In this document: positions 44,409 through 53,339 of the stretch, piece by piece
Position numbering within the stretch: position 1 is the stretch's first letter
Layout of the letters: the number at the start of each line of letters is the position of its first letter
Source of the DNA: Vibrio scophthalmi LMG 19158
Lineage (GTDB): Bacteria > Pseudomonadota > Gammaproteobacteria > Enterobacterales > Vibrionaceae
Assembly (NCBI RefSeq): GCF_000222585.1
Contig: NZ_AFWE01000078.1
Span: 1 to 64,000 of the forward strand
DNA length: 64,000 nt
Reading direction: 5' to 3'
Made by a program: the position numbers and the translations under genes
The notes under the pieces: model-generated
What the model was told of the DNA's origin: nothing
The model's database searches: none
Seen by the model: the letters and a program-made list of their open reading frames with translations, nothing else

Positions 44409-45938
44409 TTAGTTTAGCGCTTTTTGTTTGGGGTTAATCTTACGTAAGAGCGTTCGCAAAATAGGTGCAGATAAAACAAGTATCGATAAGATGGTAAAGC
44501 ACATCGTAATCGGACGCTCCCAAAGGAAAGACAACTCACCATCGCTAATCATTAATGCCCGTCTAAGGTTCTCTTCCATCATTCCTCCAAGAATAAAACC
44601 GAGTAGTAGTGGTGCTAAAGGAAAGTTTGCTAAGCGAAGGGCAATGGCGACCATAGCTATCAGTAGCATCACAAACACATCCATGGTGTTAAACGAAACT
44701 AAGTACACACCAGTAATTGAGAAAAATAGAATCATTGGCAATAGTACTGTTCTCGGCACAGCGAGTAGTTTGGAAATGTATGGAATTAAAGGTAAGTTCA
44801 AAATTACGAGAACAATATTACCAAAGTACATTGAAATAATGACTGACCAAAATACATCGGGGTGATCGACAAACAAACGAGGTCCTGGTTGAATGCCATA
44901 GGCGATAAGCGCTCCGAGCATGATCGCGGTTGTGCCCGAACCAGGAATGCCTAACGTTAGCAAAGGAACAAATGACCCGCTCGATGCCGCATTGTTGGCT
45001 GATTCAGGAGCCACAAGTCCACGTAAACTGCCTTTACCGAACTCTTTTTGCTTCTCTTTTGGTGCAAGGCTGCGCTCCATACCATAGCTGAGAAAAGCCG
45101 CAATCGTCGCGCCTGCACCAGGTAAAACACCGGTGAAAAAGCCAACGATAGATGAACGGATTGAGGTTGGAGCGACATCCTTTATCTCCTCTTTAGTGAC
45201 CTTCATACTGCCTATATTTTGCATTCGCTGATTTTCTTCAGCGCTGGTATCTTTTGCCGGCTTCATAATGCCCATTAAGGTTTCACCTAACGCGAAGGTT
45301 GCCATTGCTAAGAGCAAGAAACTAAAACCATCCATTAAATCCGTTAGGCCAAAAGTAAATCTTTCGACTCCTACGCCCTTATCAATACCAACGGTCGATA
45401 GCATTAAGCCTAAAACTGTCATCATCCATGCTTTAATCACTTGCCCGGGGCCTGCAAAAGCGGCGACGGCAGAGAGGCCAAGTAGCATCAAGGCAAAATA
45501 ATCTGAAGATTGAAAACTCAGTGACACCGTTGCAAGAGCAGGGGCGGCGATCAGTAACATGAGCGCGGATAGTGTCCCACCAGTAAACGATGAATATGCC
45601 GCCAGTGCTAACGCTTTCCCTGCTTGGCCTTTTTGCGCCATAGGGTAACCATCGAAAGCCGTGACGACCGTTGAAGAACAGCCTGGCGCGTTAATTAAAA
45701 TAGACGATGTCGATCCGCCAAACACGGCACCATAATAGACGCCAGCCATAAGAATCAAACCAGAAGAAGGTTCTAAGCCGTAGGTAATAGGGATCATGAG
45801 CGCGATTGCCGAAATGGGACCAAGGCCCGGCAACATGCCAATAAAAGTGCCCACAAAGCAGCCCACGACAACCATGAGAATATTCCATGGCATCACCGCC
45901 GTTGATAGTCCTTGAAAAATACCATCTAACATTCTCAA
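44409..45938 (-). CDS. tctA: Tripartite tricarboxylate transporter, large membrane subunit
   Basis: The 509-residue, 11-12 span protein of the TctA family begins DGIFQGLSTAVMPWNIL, with the conserved GTFIGMLPGLGPISAIALMIP motif near residue 30 and a second GVLPGAGATIAAFLSYG motif near 265. It is the permease of the TTT family, working with TctB and the periplasmic TctC. It starts six bases after the tctB stop. Confidence 0.96.
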   Translation of the reverse strand: MRMLDGIFQGLSTAVMPWNILMVVVGCFVGTFIGMLPGLGPISAIALMIPITYGLEPSSGLILMAGVYYGAVFGGSTSSILINAPGCSSTVVTAFDGYPMAQKGQAGKALALAAYSSFTGGTLSALMLLIAAPALATVSLSFQSSDYFALMLLGLSAVAAFAGPGQVIKAWMMTVLGLMLSTVGIDKGVGVERFTFGLTDLMDGFSFLLLAMATFALGETLMGIMKPAKDTSAEENQRMQNIGSMKVTKEEIKDVAPTSIRSSIVGFFTGVLPGAGATIAAFLSYGMERSLAPKEKQKEFGKGSLRGLVAPESANNAASSGSFVPLLTLGIPGSGTTAIMLGALIAYGIQPGPRLFVDHPDVFWSVIISMYFGNIVLVILNLPLIPYISKLLAVPRTVLLPMILFFSITGVYLVSFNTMDVFVMLLIAMVAIALRLANFPLAPLLLGFILGGMMEENLRRALMISDGELSFLWERPITMCFTILSILVLSAPILRTLLRKINPKQKALN

Positions 45939-45944
45939 TTCTCC

Positions 45945-46439
45945 CTAATTGAACAGTAAAAACAGTGCGCCCGGCTCGAGGTAGACATCCAAGGCTTGGG
46001 TGAGCAAAAGATAAAAGGCAGTCACGAACGGGAAAGAGGCGCCAAACAAAATTGATTTTCTGCGCTCGCCGAGTAGATAGAAGCCACAAAGTAAAAATAG
46101 GCTGGTGGCCAATAAGAAACCTAGAACGGTTAGACCAATGCCATACAGCGCCATCAAAGCGAGGAAAGCGATGAGCAACTTCCAGTTAAAGCCTGTAATC
46201 GCGCCAGATTGTGCATCGCTTTTTCCGGTGACAAGCAGAACGAGAGATAAACCAATTCCCACCCAAGTTAAAATCTTTGGCAATGTTCTTGCGGTAAACG
46301 CTTCATACTCATCTCCCGGAAATAAAGGAATCAGCGTTGACTGATAGCCATAGCCTAAGCAAAACAATAGAAACAAAAGCGCGCCGACTCGATCTCGGCA
46401 CAATAGTGGGCCTTTAAGCACAGAAGATAGATGCTTCAT
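45945..46439 (-). CDS. tctB: Tripartite tricarboxylate transporter, small membrane subunit
   Basis: This encodes 164 residues with four predicted membrane segments, size and order typical of TctB. Sequence is poorly conserved in this family, so the call leans on context. ATG 46439 follows GGAGAGAG; the upstream in-frame ATG at 46451 overlaps that site. Confidence 0.9.
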   Translation of the reverse strand: MKHLSSVLKGPLLCRDRVGALLFLLFCLGYGYQSTLIPLFPGDEYEAFTARTLPKILTWVGIGLSLVLLVTGKSDAQSGAITGFNWKLLIAFLALMALYGIGLTVLGFLLATSLFLLCGFYLLGERRKSILFGASFPFVTAFYLLLTQALDVYLEPGALFLLFN

Positions 46440-46604
46440 CTCTCTCTCCAAAGAAAAAGTGCATAGGGGAAGTTCAACAAAATGGAGAACAATTTCGAGG
46501 CTAAGAGTGATTCAAAGCTTCAAATACAAAGGAGATTGCAATGACTGCTTTACCTTTAAGTTGCGTAAAGTGAGTCATCCCATATGCACAAAATAAGTGA
46601 AAGG

Positions 46605-46625
46605 TAGGCCAAACGTGTTGGCCTA
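46605..46625 (-). other. Hairpin between tctC and tctB
   Basis: TAGGCCAA-ACGTG-TTGGCCTA (perfect 8-bp stem) lies just after the tctC stop within a 190-bp gap. No strong U-run. It may protect the tctC mRNA end or partly terminate, raising binding protein over permease. Confidence 0.55.
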
Positions 46626-46630
46626 AATGA

Positions 46631-47602
46631 TTACTTAAGAAAGCCAAGCTCTTTCATGAGTGAGCCCATTTGCTGTTCTTGTTGTTCGAGGAATGAATAG
46701 AAATCTTTGTCCGCTTTATAGTTGTCGATCCAACCATTGCGATCACGGACAACTTGCCATTGTTCAGTGGTGTACATCTTAGCTAAGACATCATTCCACT
46801 CATCTATCTTTGCCTGCTCTGTACCTGGCGCTGCAAAGAACCCGCGCCAGTTTGCAAAGACAGTCTCATTACCAAATTCCGTCAGTGTTGGGATGTCTGG
46901 AGCGACATCTAAGCGTTTTGGTGCCGTGATTGCGAGAATACGAACTTGTCCCGATTTGGACATTTCGAGAACTTCACCAAGACCCGTTGAGAGCAGTGGT
47001 GTTTCGCCAGAGAGCAGGGCTGCTATTGCCTTTCCTCCTGCATCGTAAGCAATGTAGCGTACCGCTTTTGCATCTAAATCTTCCCCTTTGAAGGCTGCAG
47101 CGGCCACTAAATGGTCCATGCTACCTCGAGCAGATCCTCCGGCAATTTTTACACTGCGAGGGTCCTTTTTAAAGTCAGCAACGACTTCTTGCCAAGTTGT
47201 ATATTTTGAGTCAGTTGAAGTAACAATAGCGCCGTAATCTGCAATGGTGACAGCAACCGGAGTGAGGTCACGGAATGATTGCGGGAAAATACCAGTTAGT
47301 GAGCGAACCACAATCGGCGTTGAGTTGACCATCAAGGTATCTTGTTGGCGCTGTGCTGTTTCAATGAGATGGGCAATGGCTTTTCCGCCACCACCGCCAG
47401 AGAGGTTTTGAAAAGAAACGTTCTCAACAAGATTCTCTTTGACTAGAACATCACCCGTTCCTCGAGCGGTCATGTCCCAGCCGCCTCCTGCACCACCGGG
47501 GATCAAAAAGTGAATTTTCTCTAGCTCAGCTGCCACGGTGGAAAATGAAAAAACGCCGGTTAGCAAGACTGGGACGATAGACGGTCTAAATTTGGTTAAC
47601 AT
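46631..47602 (-). CDS. tctC: Periplasmic tricarboxylate-binding protein
   Basis: The 323-residue protein of the TctC/Bug family has a signal peptide ending near TVAA (residue 25), then EKIHFLIPGGAGGGWDMTARG, the family's ligand-loop motif. AGGSARGSMDHLVAAA near residue 155 is also typical. It binds the carboxylate and delivers it to TctAB. AAGGA lies nine bases upstream. Confidence 0.95.
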   Translation of the reverse strand: MLTKFRPSIVPVLLTGVFSFSTVAAELEKIHFLIPGGAGGGWDMTARGTGDVLVKENLVENVSFQNLSGGGGGKAIAHLIETAQRQQDTLMVNSTPIVVRSLTGIFPQSFRDLTPVAVTIADYGAIVTSTDSKYTTWQEVVADFKKDPRSVKIAGGSARGSMDHLVAAAAFKGEDLDAKAVRYIAYDAGGKAIAALLSGETPLLSTGLGEVLEMSKSGQVRILAITAPKRLDVAPDIPTLTEFGNETVFANWRGFFAAPGTEQAKIDEWNDVLAKMYTTEQWQVVRDRNGWIDNYKADKDFYSFLEQQEQQMGSLMKELGFLK

Positions 47603-47642
47603 AGTTCACGTTCCTTATGCACACGAATGTCGGGTTAGGGTG

Positions 47643-47738
47643 TACGTGACTTTTTATCGATAAATCACGTATGAGGTAAGTTATCGATGATGTTAGTGGT
47701 GTGTTAAAAGAAAGTATCTATAGAGGCGATACTGTCAA
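47643..47738 (-). promoter_or_regulatory. tctC promoter and leader dyad
   Basis: On the minus strand TTGACA (47733-47738) and TACTTT (47711-47716) are 16 bp apart. A leader of about 100 nt follows, containing TACGTGA (47643-47649)/TCACGTA (47665-47671) around the palindrome TTTATCGATAAA (47653-47664). The dyad may bind the CitB-type regulator or form a leader hairpin. The rest of the 308-bp gap to the next gene holds nothing else I can name. Confidence 0.55.
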
Positions 47739-47910
47739 TAGGGTTTGTATTGAGCATTTTGTGCATATTGTTCACCGCTGCAAAGGAGATAGCTTAGGCA
47801 CTTGTTGGATACGGGAAGTTCTTTAATTTATTTGAGTCTGATGGGAACGCCTCTAGACAGCGGTTATCCATCTAACCGCAGTCTAAAGTTGAGCTAAGCA
47901 AATAAACGAA

Positions 47911-49125
47911 TTAGTCAAAGCAATAGGTGTGTGTTAATTGGCTCCAATCGGTCTGCTCACCGTTGAGCGCATCAGTGGGAATACTGTAAACACTATTACC
48001 TGAATCGACATAGAGCATGTTGAAAATGACACTATGATTGTTAGGAATATAGGGTTGTTCGCTGACTTCGTTGTGCTCTGTCATTTCAATTCGCATTTGC
48101 TCCGCCATGCGTGGCATCAACCCAGTTTCGTAATTAGGCTCCTGATAGAGTGAAGAATCCATCGGTTCAGCCAATTTTACTACTGCCTCTGCGATCAATT
48201 TAGGATCGTCTGGAAGTTGTTTGTATGCTTGCCAGCGAATTGGATAGAGAAATGGAGTTTGGCGATTAAACTCGAACTCTGTCGGCATTAGCCATCGGTC
48301 GTAAATCATTCTCTCTTCATCTTGCTGCCAAGACGCTTCGTTTATCTCTGGCCAATAGAAGGCTTTGCACCCGTTGCGAAGTTCTTCACCTTCTTCAACA
48401 TCAATGTCATGAACAAAGACTTGCAGCAGCCCTTGTTTAGGCAAAAGAGGATTAAGCCCGCCCAACTCGTCAAAGTTAATCTGAAACGCCAGTTTAAAGC
48501 TATCATCGAGTGCAAGAATTGATGGCATCGATGGTAACCAAGGAGCGCCACCAATACGGCTTTGAAAAGGACCTTGGTAAGTATCGGGCATCATGCGAAA
48601 ACCAATCGAGAGATCGGTAAATTGATCTTCAAGCTCGGTCAGCTGGTGTAGCTGCTTCAATCTATCAGACAACCGACGTTTATAGTCAGCACTGCTGGTT
48701 TGATATTGGTTAGTTAACCCGTGTGCTTCGAATTGTTCTAAAAGCAGTATATAGGGCTTAGCCAACCGCATGTTTTGCTCAATCGCCTCGATGCTGCACT
48801 TCTTGTCAGGCATTAGCGCATCAAGCCTTTCCATCATGTTGTTATCTGGACCAATTTCAAAACAACCTTTAGGTAAGTCAAGGCTAAAGGGATAGAGAGC
48901 CGTTTCTTTGCTTGCTTCAAAACCAGGTTGGTTGATTAGCCAATCAACAGCGTTAGCACTTGGAAATGGCTTTGCAAATAGATACTGCAAGGCGCTGCGG
49001 CCATTGCCATCACGCTCATGGATGTCTTGACCAGAATCGACGAGGGCCTGTAGAGCGGGGTGATGATCGGCAAAGTGCACATCTGTTTTGACCTTTTTAA
49101 AGATCCAAAACCATTCTTTTAACAT
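47911..49125 (-). CDS. DUF1963 (YwqG-like) protein with ankyrin-like N-terminus
   Basis: The 404-residue protein has an N-terminal part like one ankyrin repeat pair (ALQALVDSGQDIHERDGNGRS and following, about 20-60). Its C-terminal half has the DUF1963 pattern: SRIGGAPWLP, then LAFQINFDELGG, then LPKQGLLQVFVHD. The function of DUF1963 is unknown. ATG 49125 (AGG upstream) is preferred over the one 13 codons earlier. It is a single gene with no operon partner. Confidence 0.75.
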   Translation of the reverse strand: MLKEWFWIFKKVKTDVHFADHHPALQALVDSGQDIHERDGNGRSALQYLFAKPFPSANAVDWLINQPGFEASKETALYPFSLDLPKGCFEIGPDNNMMERLDALMPDKKCSIEAIEQNMRLAKPYILLLEQFEAHGLTNQYQTSSADYKRRLSDRLKQLHQLTELEDQFTDLSIGFRMMPDTYQGPFQSRIGGAPWLPSMPSILALDDSFKLAFQINFDELGGLNPLLPKQGLLQVFVHDIDVEEGEELRNGCKAFYWPEINEASWQQDEERMIYDRWLMPTEFEFNRQTPFLYPIRWQAYKQLPDDPKLIAEAVVKLAEPMDSSLYQEPNYETGLMPRMAEQMRIEMTEHNEVSEQPYIPNNHSVIFNMLYVDSGNSVYSIPTDALNGEQTDWSQLTHTYCFD

Positions 49126-49164
49126 GGAGTACCTATGTAACGATAAAATCGTCAGATGCCTCAA

Positions 49165-49883
49165 TCACCACGGGATCGCAGCTTGTATCTTGTGGCACCT
49201 GATTTAGTAATTAGTAAAAAAACAGCGAATAGGATGAGTATTCTTATAATAAAAATCAAGTGGTTATAGTGTTTTCTGGGTGGGTGGGGTGAGATTGATT
49301 ATCAGCTGTGGAGCGAGCGCGAGATAATGGTCATAAGTTACTTAGTGGGTGAAAGCGTAGCAGTTCAGCCTTGAATACGAACTCTGTCGATTATCAAAAT
49401 TCATCGAAGAGTTTTATAAGTCAAGATTGAATACGTATTAGCCATTAATGAAAATTCGCTATTTAATTATTGCAATATAAAAACCAACTAATGAAGGTGA
49501 GTTGAGCTTGTGGATGGTTTTGATAGAAGAGTTAATGACTATTGATAATAATACTAAATAATTATAGTTAATGATTTTTTGAAAAAAAGTTGTAATAAAA
49601 GCATGCGTACCTGTGATGGTGATAGCACTTTATAAGAATGGCTCAATCTAAAGTTTATGTAACGAAATGTTGCATCGAAGTTTAAATATTGAACTTCGTC
49701 GTTAAATGTTAATTGATATATATTGTTAGAATTAGCATTTATAAATGCTTGGTGATAATTATTATTGGTTGTGACTGCTAATGGTGAAGGCTCTCGCATT
49801 AATTGAGGTTTTACGTATAAAATCTTGTTTTAAAAGTGAGAAAAATAGCTGTGACTTATTAGTGGTTATCATTTTGTGGTTAA
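49165..49883. other. AT-rich intergenic region upstream of the tad locus
   Basis: About 720 bp, strongly AT-rich. An 81-codon minus-strand ORF (49554-49799) has no recognisable feature and ends in AT-rich DNA; I do not call it. The length and composition suit an extended control region for the pilus operon. Confidence 0.5.
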
Positions 49884-49911
49884 TTGACAAGGCTTTGACA
49901 AGGATTAATAT
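49884..49911 (+). promoter_or_regulatory. flp/tad promoter
   Basis: TTGACA (49884-49889), 16-bp spacer, TAATAT (49906-49911), with start near 49918 and a 60-nt leader to flp. A second TTGACA lies within the spacer. Confidence 0.65.
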
Positions 49912-49977
49912 GGTCTCTGTTCGATAGGTTGTAACTTTCGGATGTATTTTAATAAAACACTTTATATGGAGTTAATC

Positions 49978-50187
49978 ATGTTTAATGAGATTGTAATTAA
50001 GGCGAAAGTTGCTGTTGATAACTTTATTAATGACCAACGTGGTGTGACTGCCATTGAATATGCAATTATTGGTGTGGCTATTTCAGCTCTTGTTTTAGCT
50101 GTTTTTGCAACTGATGGCGCAGGCCTTGAAGCCGCAATATCAGGTGCGATTACAACTATTTCAGGAAACATCACTAAAGCAAATTAA
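49978..50187 (+). CDS. flp: Flp-type IVb pilin
   Basis: The 69-residue prepilin has a short charged leader ending QRG, then VTAIEYAIIGVAISALVLAV. The G-VTAIEYA site is the TadV cleavage motif with Glu at +5 and Tyr at +6. ATG 49978 follows GGAG at 6 bp; earlier in-frame ATGs have none. It forms the adhesive Flp fibre. Confidence 0.96.
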   Translation: MFNEIVIKAKVAVDNFINDQRGVTAIEYAIIGVAISALVLAVFATDGAGLEAAISGAITTISGNITKAN

Positions 50188-50198
50188 ATTTGAAATAA

Positions 50199-50666
50199 AT
50201 GGATGATTTAGTTTCTATACTGATTGGTATTGATGCTTCTATTTTAGGGTGGCTAGTTTTGGTCATCCTATCTTTGAATGTCGCTTTTTTTGATCTTACT
50301 AGCAGGGTAGTGTCAAATCGAACTTGTTTACTCATCTTAGTGATAGCGGTGTTTATTAATTCAATAGGTTATGATTCTATTTTTAGTGTCAATGGTTTGC
50401 TCGCTGCCTTTTTTTTGTTTTTTCTTTATTATATTTCTTTTTGGGGAGGGGGAGATACTAAGTTGGCTATCGCCTTTCTACCCGCGATTACTGCACAATA
50501 TGTACTGTTGTTTTTGGTTGGAATAGGTCTGTTGGGTGGTGTCTTGTTAGTTGTCTATTTAATTGTTGGTCTGAGATGTGGGGTTGATAAAATCAAAGAA
50601 GATGGATTGCCTTTTGGTATACCGATATGTATCTCGGGTTTGTTTTGTGTTGTCGCATCGCTATAA
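50199..50666 (+). CDS. tadV: Prepilin peptidase TadV/CpaA
   Basis: The 155-residue inner-membrane A24 aspartic peptidase has its catalytic Asp residues in FFDLTSR and GGGDTKL (GxGD). It lacks the methylase domain, as is usual for TadV. It processes Flp and the TadE/TadF pseudopilins. Confidence 0.93.
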   Translation: MDDLVSILIGIDASILGWLVLVILSLNVAFFDLTSRVVSNRTCLLILVIAVFINSIGYDSIFSVNGLLAAFFLFFLYYISFWGGGDTKLAIAFLPAITAQYVLLFLVGIGLLGGVLLVVYLIVGLRCGVDKIKEDGLPFGIPICISGLFCVVASL

Positions 50667-50675
50667 GGAAAAAAT

Positions 50676-51470
50676 ATGCGTTCTAAAATATTAATGCTTA
50701 TTGCGCTTGTTGCAATAGCTGCAGGAATTTTTGGTTTGTTACTCTCAAAATCAGAACCCACTCCAGAAATAAAAGTGGCAGAACAAATACCTGAAATATT
50801 TTTTAAATCTTATGTGTTAGCGAACGGTAACGTTACGAAGGGTGGACAAGTCAACCGTGCTGATTTTAAGATTGTAAAACTCTCTGAAAATGAAGCGAAT
50901 CAAAAAGGTTTTGACCAAGATGCATTATTTGACTTTGAGCATGGTTCAATTTATCGCACGGATTTAACTGAAGGGCAGACTGTTTTCGCTTCTGATGTGG
51001 TTCAACCCTCGCAGCCAAACTACATCGAACTTACTTTGGCAAAAGATCATGTCCCTTACCCCATTGAAGTTTCGCCTAGCGCGATTGTTGGCGGGGTTAT
51101 TAATATTGGCTCCTATGTTGATATTCTTGCTTTAACGGGGCATCAAAACCCAGACCCTGAGTCAGAGAAACAGAAGAAAAAACAGGTATCAATAAACCCA
51201 GTATTAACCAATGTAAAAGTGTTAAAAATATCAGTGGAAAATATCGATTCAGGGTTTGGTCAGGGAGAGATTGAGCAAAACTATTTGATATTGGAACTTG
51301 ATAGAAAGCAGGTCGCAGTGCTCACTATAGCAAAGAATATTTCTGCAATTGAGGTGCATAAATCAATAGGTAATTATTCACTCACAGAGCTAGAAGCGAA
51401 TGCTGGTGATGTCTTACCCGATTTTAAGGCAATCAAAGAGTTGAGAGCTGAACAAATCGTTGTTAATTAG
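50676..51470 (+). CDS. rcpC: Pilus assembly protein RcpC/CpaB
   Basis: The 264-residue protein has an N-terminal membrane anchor (about 4-24), a SAF-like domain (FFKSYVLANGNVTKGG, then ASDVVQPSQPN) and a VGGVINIGSYVDILALTG motif typical of CpaB. It acts in the periplasm with the secretin. Confidence 0.92.
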   Translation: MRSKILMLIALVAIAAGIFGLLLSKSEPTPEIKVAEQIPEIFFKSYVLANGNVTKGGQVNRADFKIVKLSENEANQKGFDQDALFDFEHGSIYRTDLTEGQTVFASDVVQPSQPNYIELTLAKDHVPYPIEVSPSAIVGGVINIGSYVDILALTGHQNPDPESEKQKKKQVSINPVLTNVKVLKISVENIDSGFGQGEIEQNYLILELDRKQVAVLTIAKNISAIEVHKSIGNYSLTELEANAGDVLPDFKAIKELRAEQIVVN

Positions 51471-51490
51471 TTGGTAAAGGATTGGATGTT

Positions 51491-52825
51491 ATGAGCCGTT
51501 ATTTTGCGAGCCTCTTTGTTTTAGTTACTGGTCTTGCTTGTTCGTTTGGCGCAGTGGCCGATGGATTTATGTATTTAATGGAAGGAGAGGCAAAGCCGGT
51601 AATCACGGATGTGGATATTGATACGGTTTTTGTTTCTGATCCCAGTATTGCCGATTATCAAGTGATTGATAGAACGAAAGTTGTCATTTTTGGTAAAAAA
51701 ATGGGCACGACGTCCTTAATGTTGTTTGATGAGAATGCCAATACCCTCGTGAATCGCAAGTTGGTTGTTAATCAAAGCTTTTCGGAGATTATTCAACAAG
51801 TTCGTTTGCATTTCCCTTATTCAGATGTATCGGTAAGCAATATTGGCAAACAAGTGGTTCTTACGGGCAAGGTATCCAGTGAAGCTGAAAAAGATGGCAT
51901 TAACGACCTAGTGGGGGAGTTGCTATCAAAAGATGTTGAAAAATCGATATTTTCATGGACTAAGTATGATGACGATGAAGAAGATATTATCGATTTTATG
52001 ACGAAGCGGAAATATAAGGGCATCGTTAATCAACTGGAAGTGAATACCACTAAGCAAGTGAACGTTAAAATCACCATTGCTGAAGTATCACAAAGTTTTA
52101 TGGAAAATTTTGGCATTCAATATGGTGATGCGGGTCTGGGGGTAGGTGTTTTTGTCAATCCAATTCTCGATTTCAGTGCCGATGATCTTTTGGCAGGGAT
52201 TACTGCTGTGGCCGATGATACCATTGGTCAAGTATTGGCTGAGCCTAACTTATCGGTAATATCGGGTGAAAGTGCTTCATTTTTAGTCGGTGGAGAAATC
52301 CCAGTTGTGACTATAATCGATGGCGGCGCCAACATTGCGTTTAAAGAGTTTGGTATTCGTTTAGATATGGTTGCTAAAGTACTTCGAGATGACAAAATAA
52401 AATTGTCACTGCAACCTGAAGTTAGTTCACTCGACAGCCAATACGCTGACGAACGTTACAGTTTACCTGCTTTGAAAACTCGCCGTGCAAAAACAACCAT
52501 TGAGTTGGGCAATGGGCAAAGTTTTGTCTTAGGAGGCCTACTTAATTCAGAAGATGTTGAAACACTACGTAAAGTGCCATATATCGGTGATGTTCCCATA
52601 TTAGGATCACTATTTCGCCATAGCGAAACCTCTCGTAGCAAGACCGAATTGATTATTGTCGCTACGGTTAACTTAGTCGAACCTATTGCACCACAACAAG
52701 TTCAAATTCCTGCGATGAAGCGCAGTTCCAATCTATCACGTTTATTTAATATTGCAGATGAATATCCGTCGATTACGACCCAGAGAGCAGAAGATATTTT
52801 GGCGACCGGAGGGTTTAAAAAATGA
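51491..52825 (+). CDS. rcpA: Tad secretin RcpA/CpaC
   Basis: The 444-residue protein has a signal peptide to about residue 23, an N-terminal pilus-secretin domain (VDIDTVFVSDPSIADYQV) and a BON-like middle. The secretin core at the C-terminus contains QVLAEPNLSVISGESASFLVGGEIP and VPYIGDVPILGSLFR. It forms the outer-membrane pore. ATG 51491 has AAAGGA nine bases upstream; the TTG at 51482 is less likely. Confidence 0.95.
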   Translation: MSRYFASLFVLVTGLACSFGAVADGFMYLMEGEAKPVITDVDIDTVFVSDPSIADYQVIDRTKVVIFGKKMGTTSLMLFDENANTLVNRKLVVNQSFSEIIQQVRLHFPYSDVSVSNIGKQVVLTGKVSSEAEKDGINDLVGELLSKDVEKSIFSWTKYDDDEEDIIDFMTKRKYKGIVNQLEVNTTKQVNVKITIAEVSQSFMENFGIQYGDAGLGVGVFVNPILDFSADDLLAGITAVADDTIGQVLAEPNLSVISGESASFLVGGEIPVVTIIDGGANIAFKEFGIRLDMVAKVLRDDKIKLSLQPEVSSLDSQYADERYSLPALKTRRAKTTIELGNGQSFVLGGLLNSEDVETLRKVPYIGDVPILGSLFRHSETSRSKTELIIVATVNLVEPIAPQQVQIPAMKRSSNLSRLFNIADEYPSITTQRAEDILATGGFKK

Positions 52826-53313
52826 ACCGTATTATATTATTCACGTTTTTTGTCATTGGCTTAAGTGCCTGTGCTCCTCATGACTTGGAACATCAGAGCA
52901 TCGTGGTTGATGTATACCCGGTTCAATATCAGATGTCACTTTTTGTTGACAAAAAACACTTGGCGAAAAATGAACTCGAATGGCAAAGGTTTTATACCGA
53001 TCACCATCAAACACTATTAACCCGTAAAGTGCTTTTTTCTTATGCCAATGCACAAGGAAAAAAAGTGGTATCAGGTTGGCAAAGTGAACTGATTGCAGGT
53101 GGTGCGCAGCAAAAGAACATCACCATCGAAAAAGGTGTCGATATGGGTGAATTTAACGTCAAAGTTGAGATTGTTGACTTCAAGGTCGTGACACCAATAT
53201 GTCAGCCCCAGCAAATATCAGGGTATGCCAAGACGCCTATTGGCTGTGCGGTAAACAGTAGTCTTTGGCAATCTCTTGCCTATCCGCAAGATGCTCTTGC
53301 ACAAGAAAAGTAG
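52822..53313 (+). CDS. Tad-associated lipoprotein (RcpB/CpaD position)
   Basis: The 163-residue protein has a lipoprotein signal peptide (lipobox GLSAC, residue 17). It overlaps the secretin stop by 4 bp. Position between secretin and tadZ is that of RcpB/CpaD, which are divergent; cysteines near the C-terminus (PICQPQ, IGCAV) resemble CpaD. A pilotin-like role for the secretin is likely. Confidence 0.72.
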   Translation: MNRIILFTFFVIGLSACAPHDLEHQSIVVDVYPVQYQMSLFVDKKHLAKNELEWQRFYTDHHQTLLTRKVLFSYANAQGKKVVSGWQSELIAGGAQQKNITIEKGVDMGEFNVKVEIVDFKVVTPICQPQQISGYAKTPIGCAVNSSLWQSLAYPQDALAQEK

Positions 53314-53339
53314 AACCAATTTAATTTAGGAAGTAACGC

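Noticed and set aside
49554-49799. 81-codon minus-strand ORF upstream of flp
   Set aside because: AT-rich, low-complexity C-terminus, no ribosome site or family; likely chance.
49165-49883. Search for tRNA, rRNA or known riboswitch in the longest gap
   Set aside because: No cloverleaf, CCA end or conserved riboswitch core could be seen here or elsewhere in the window.
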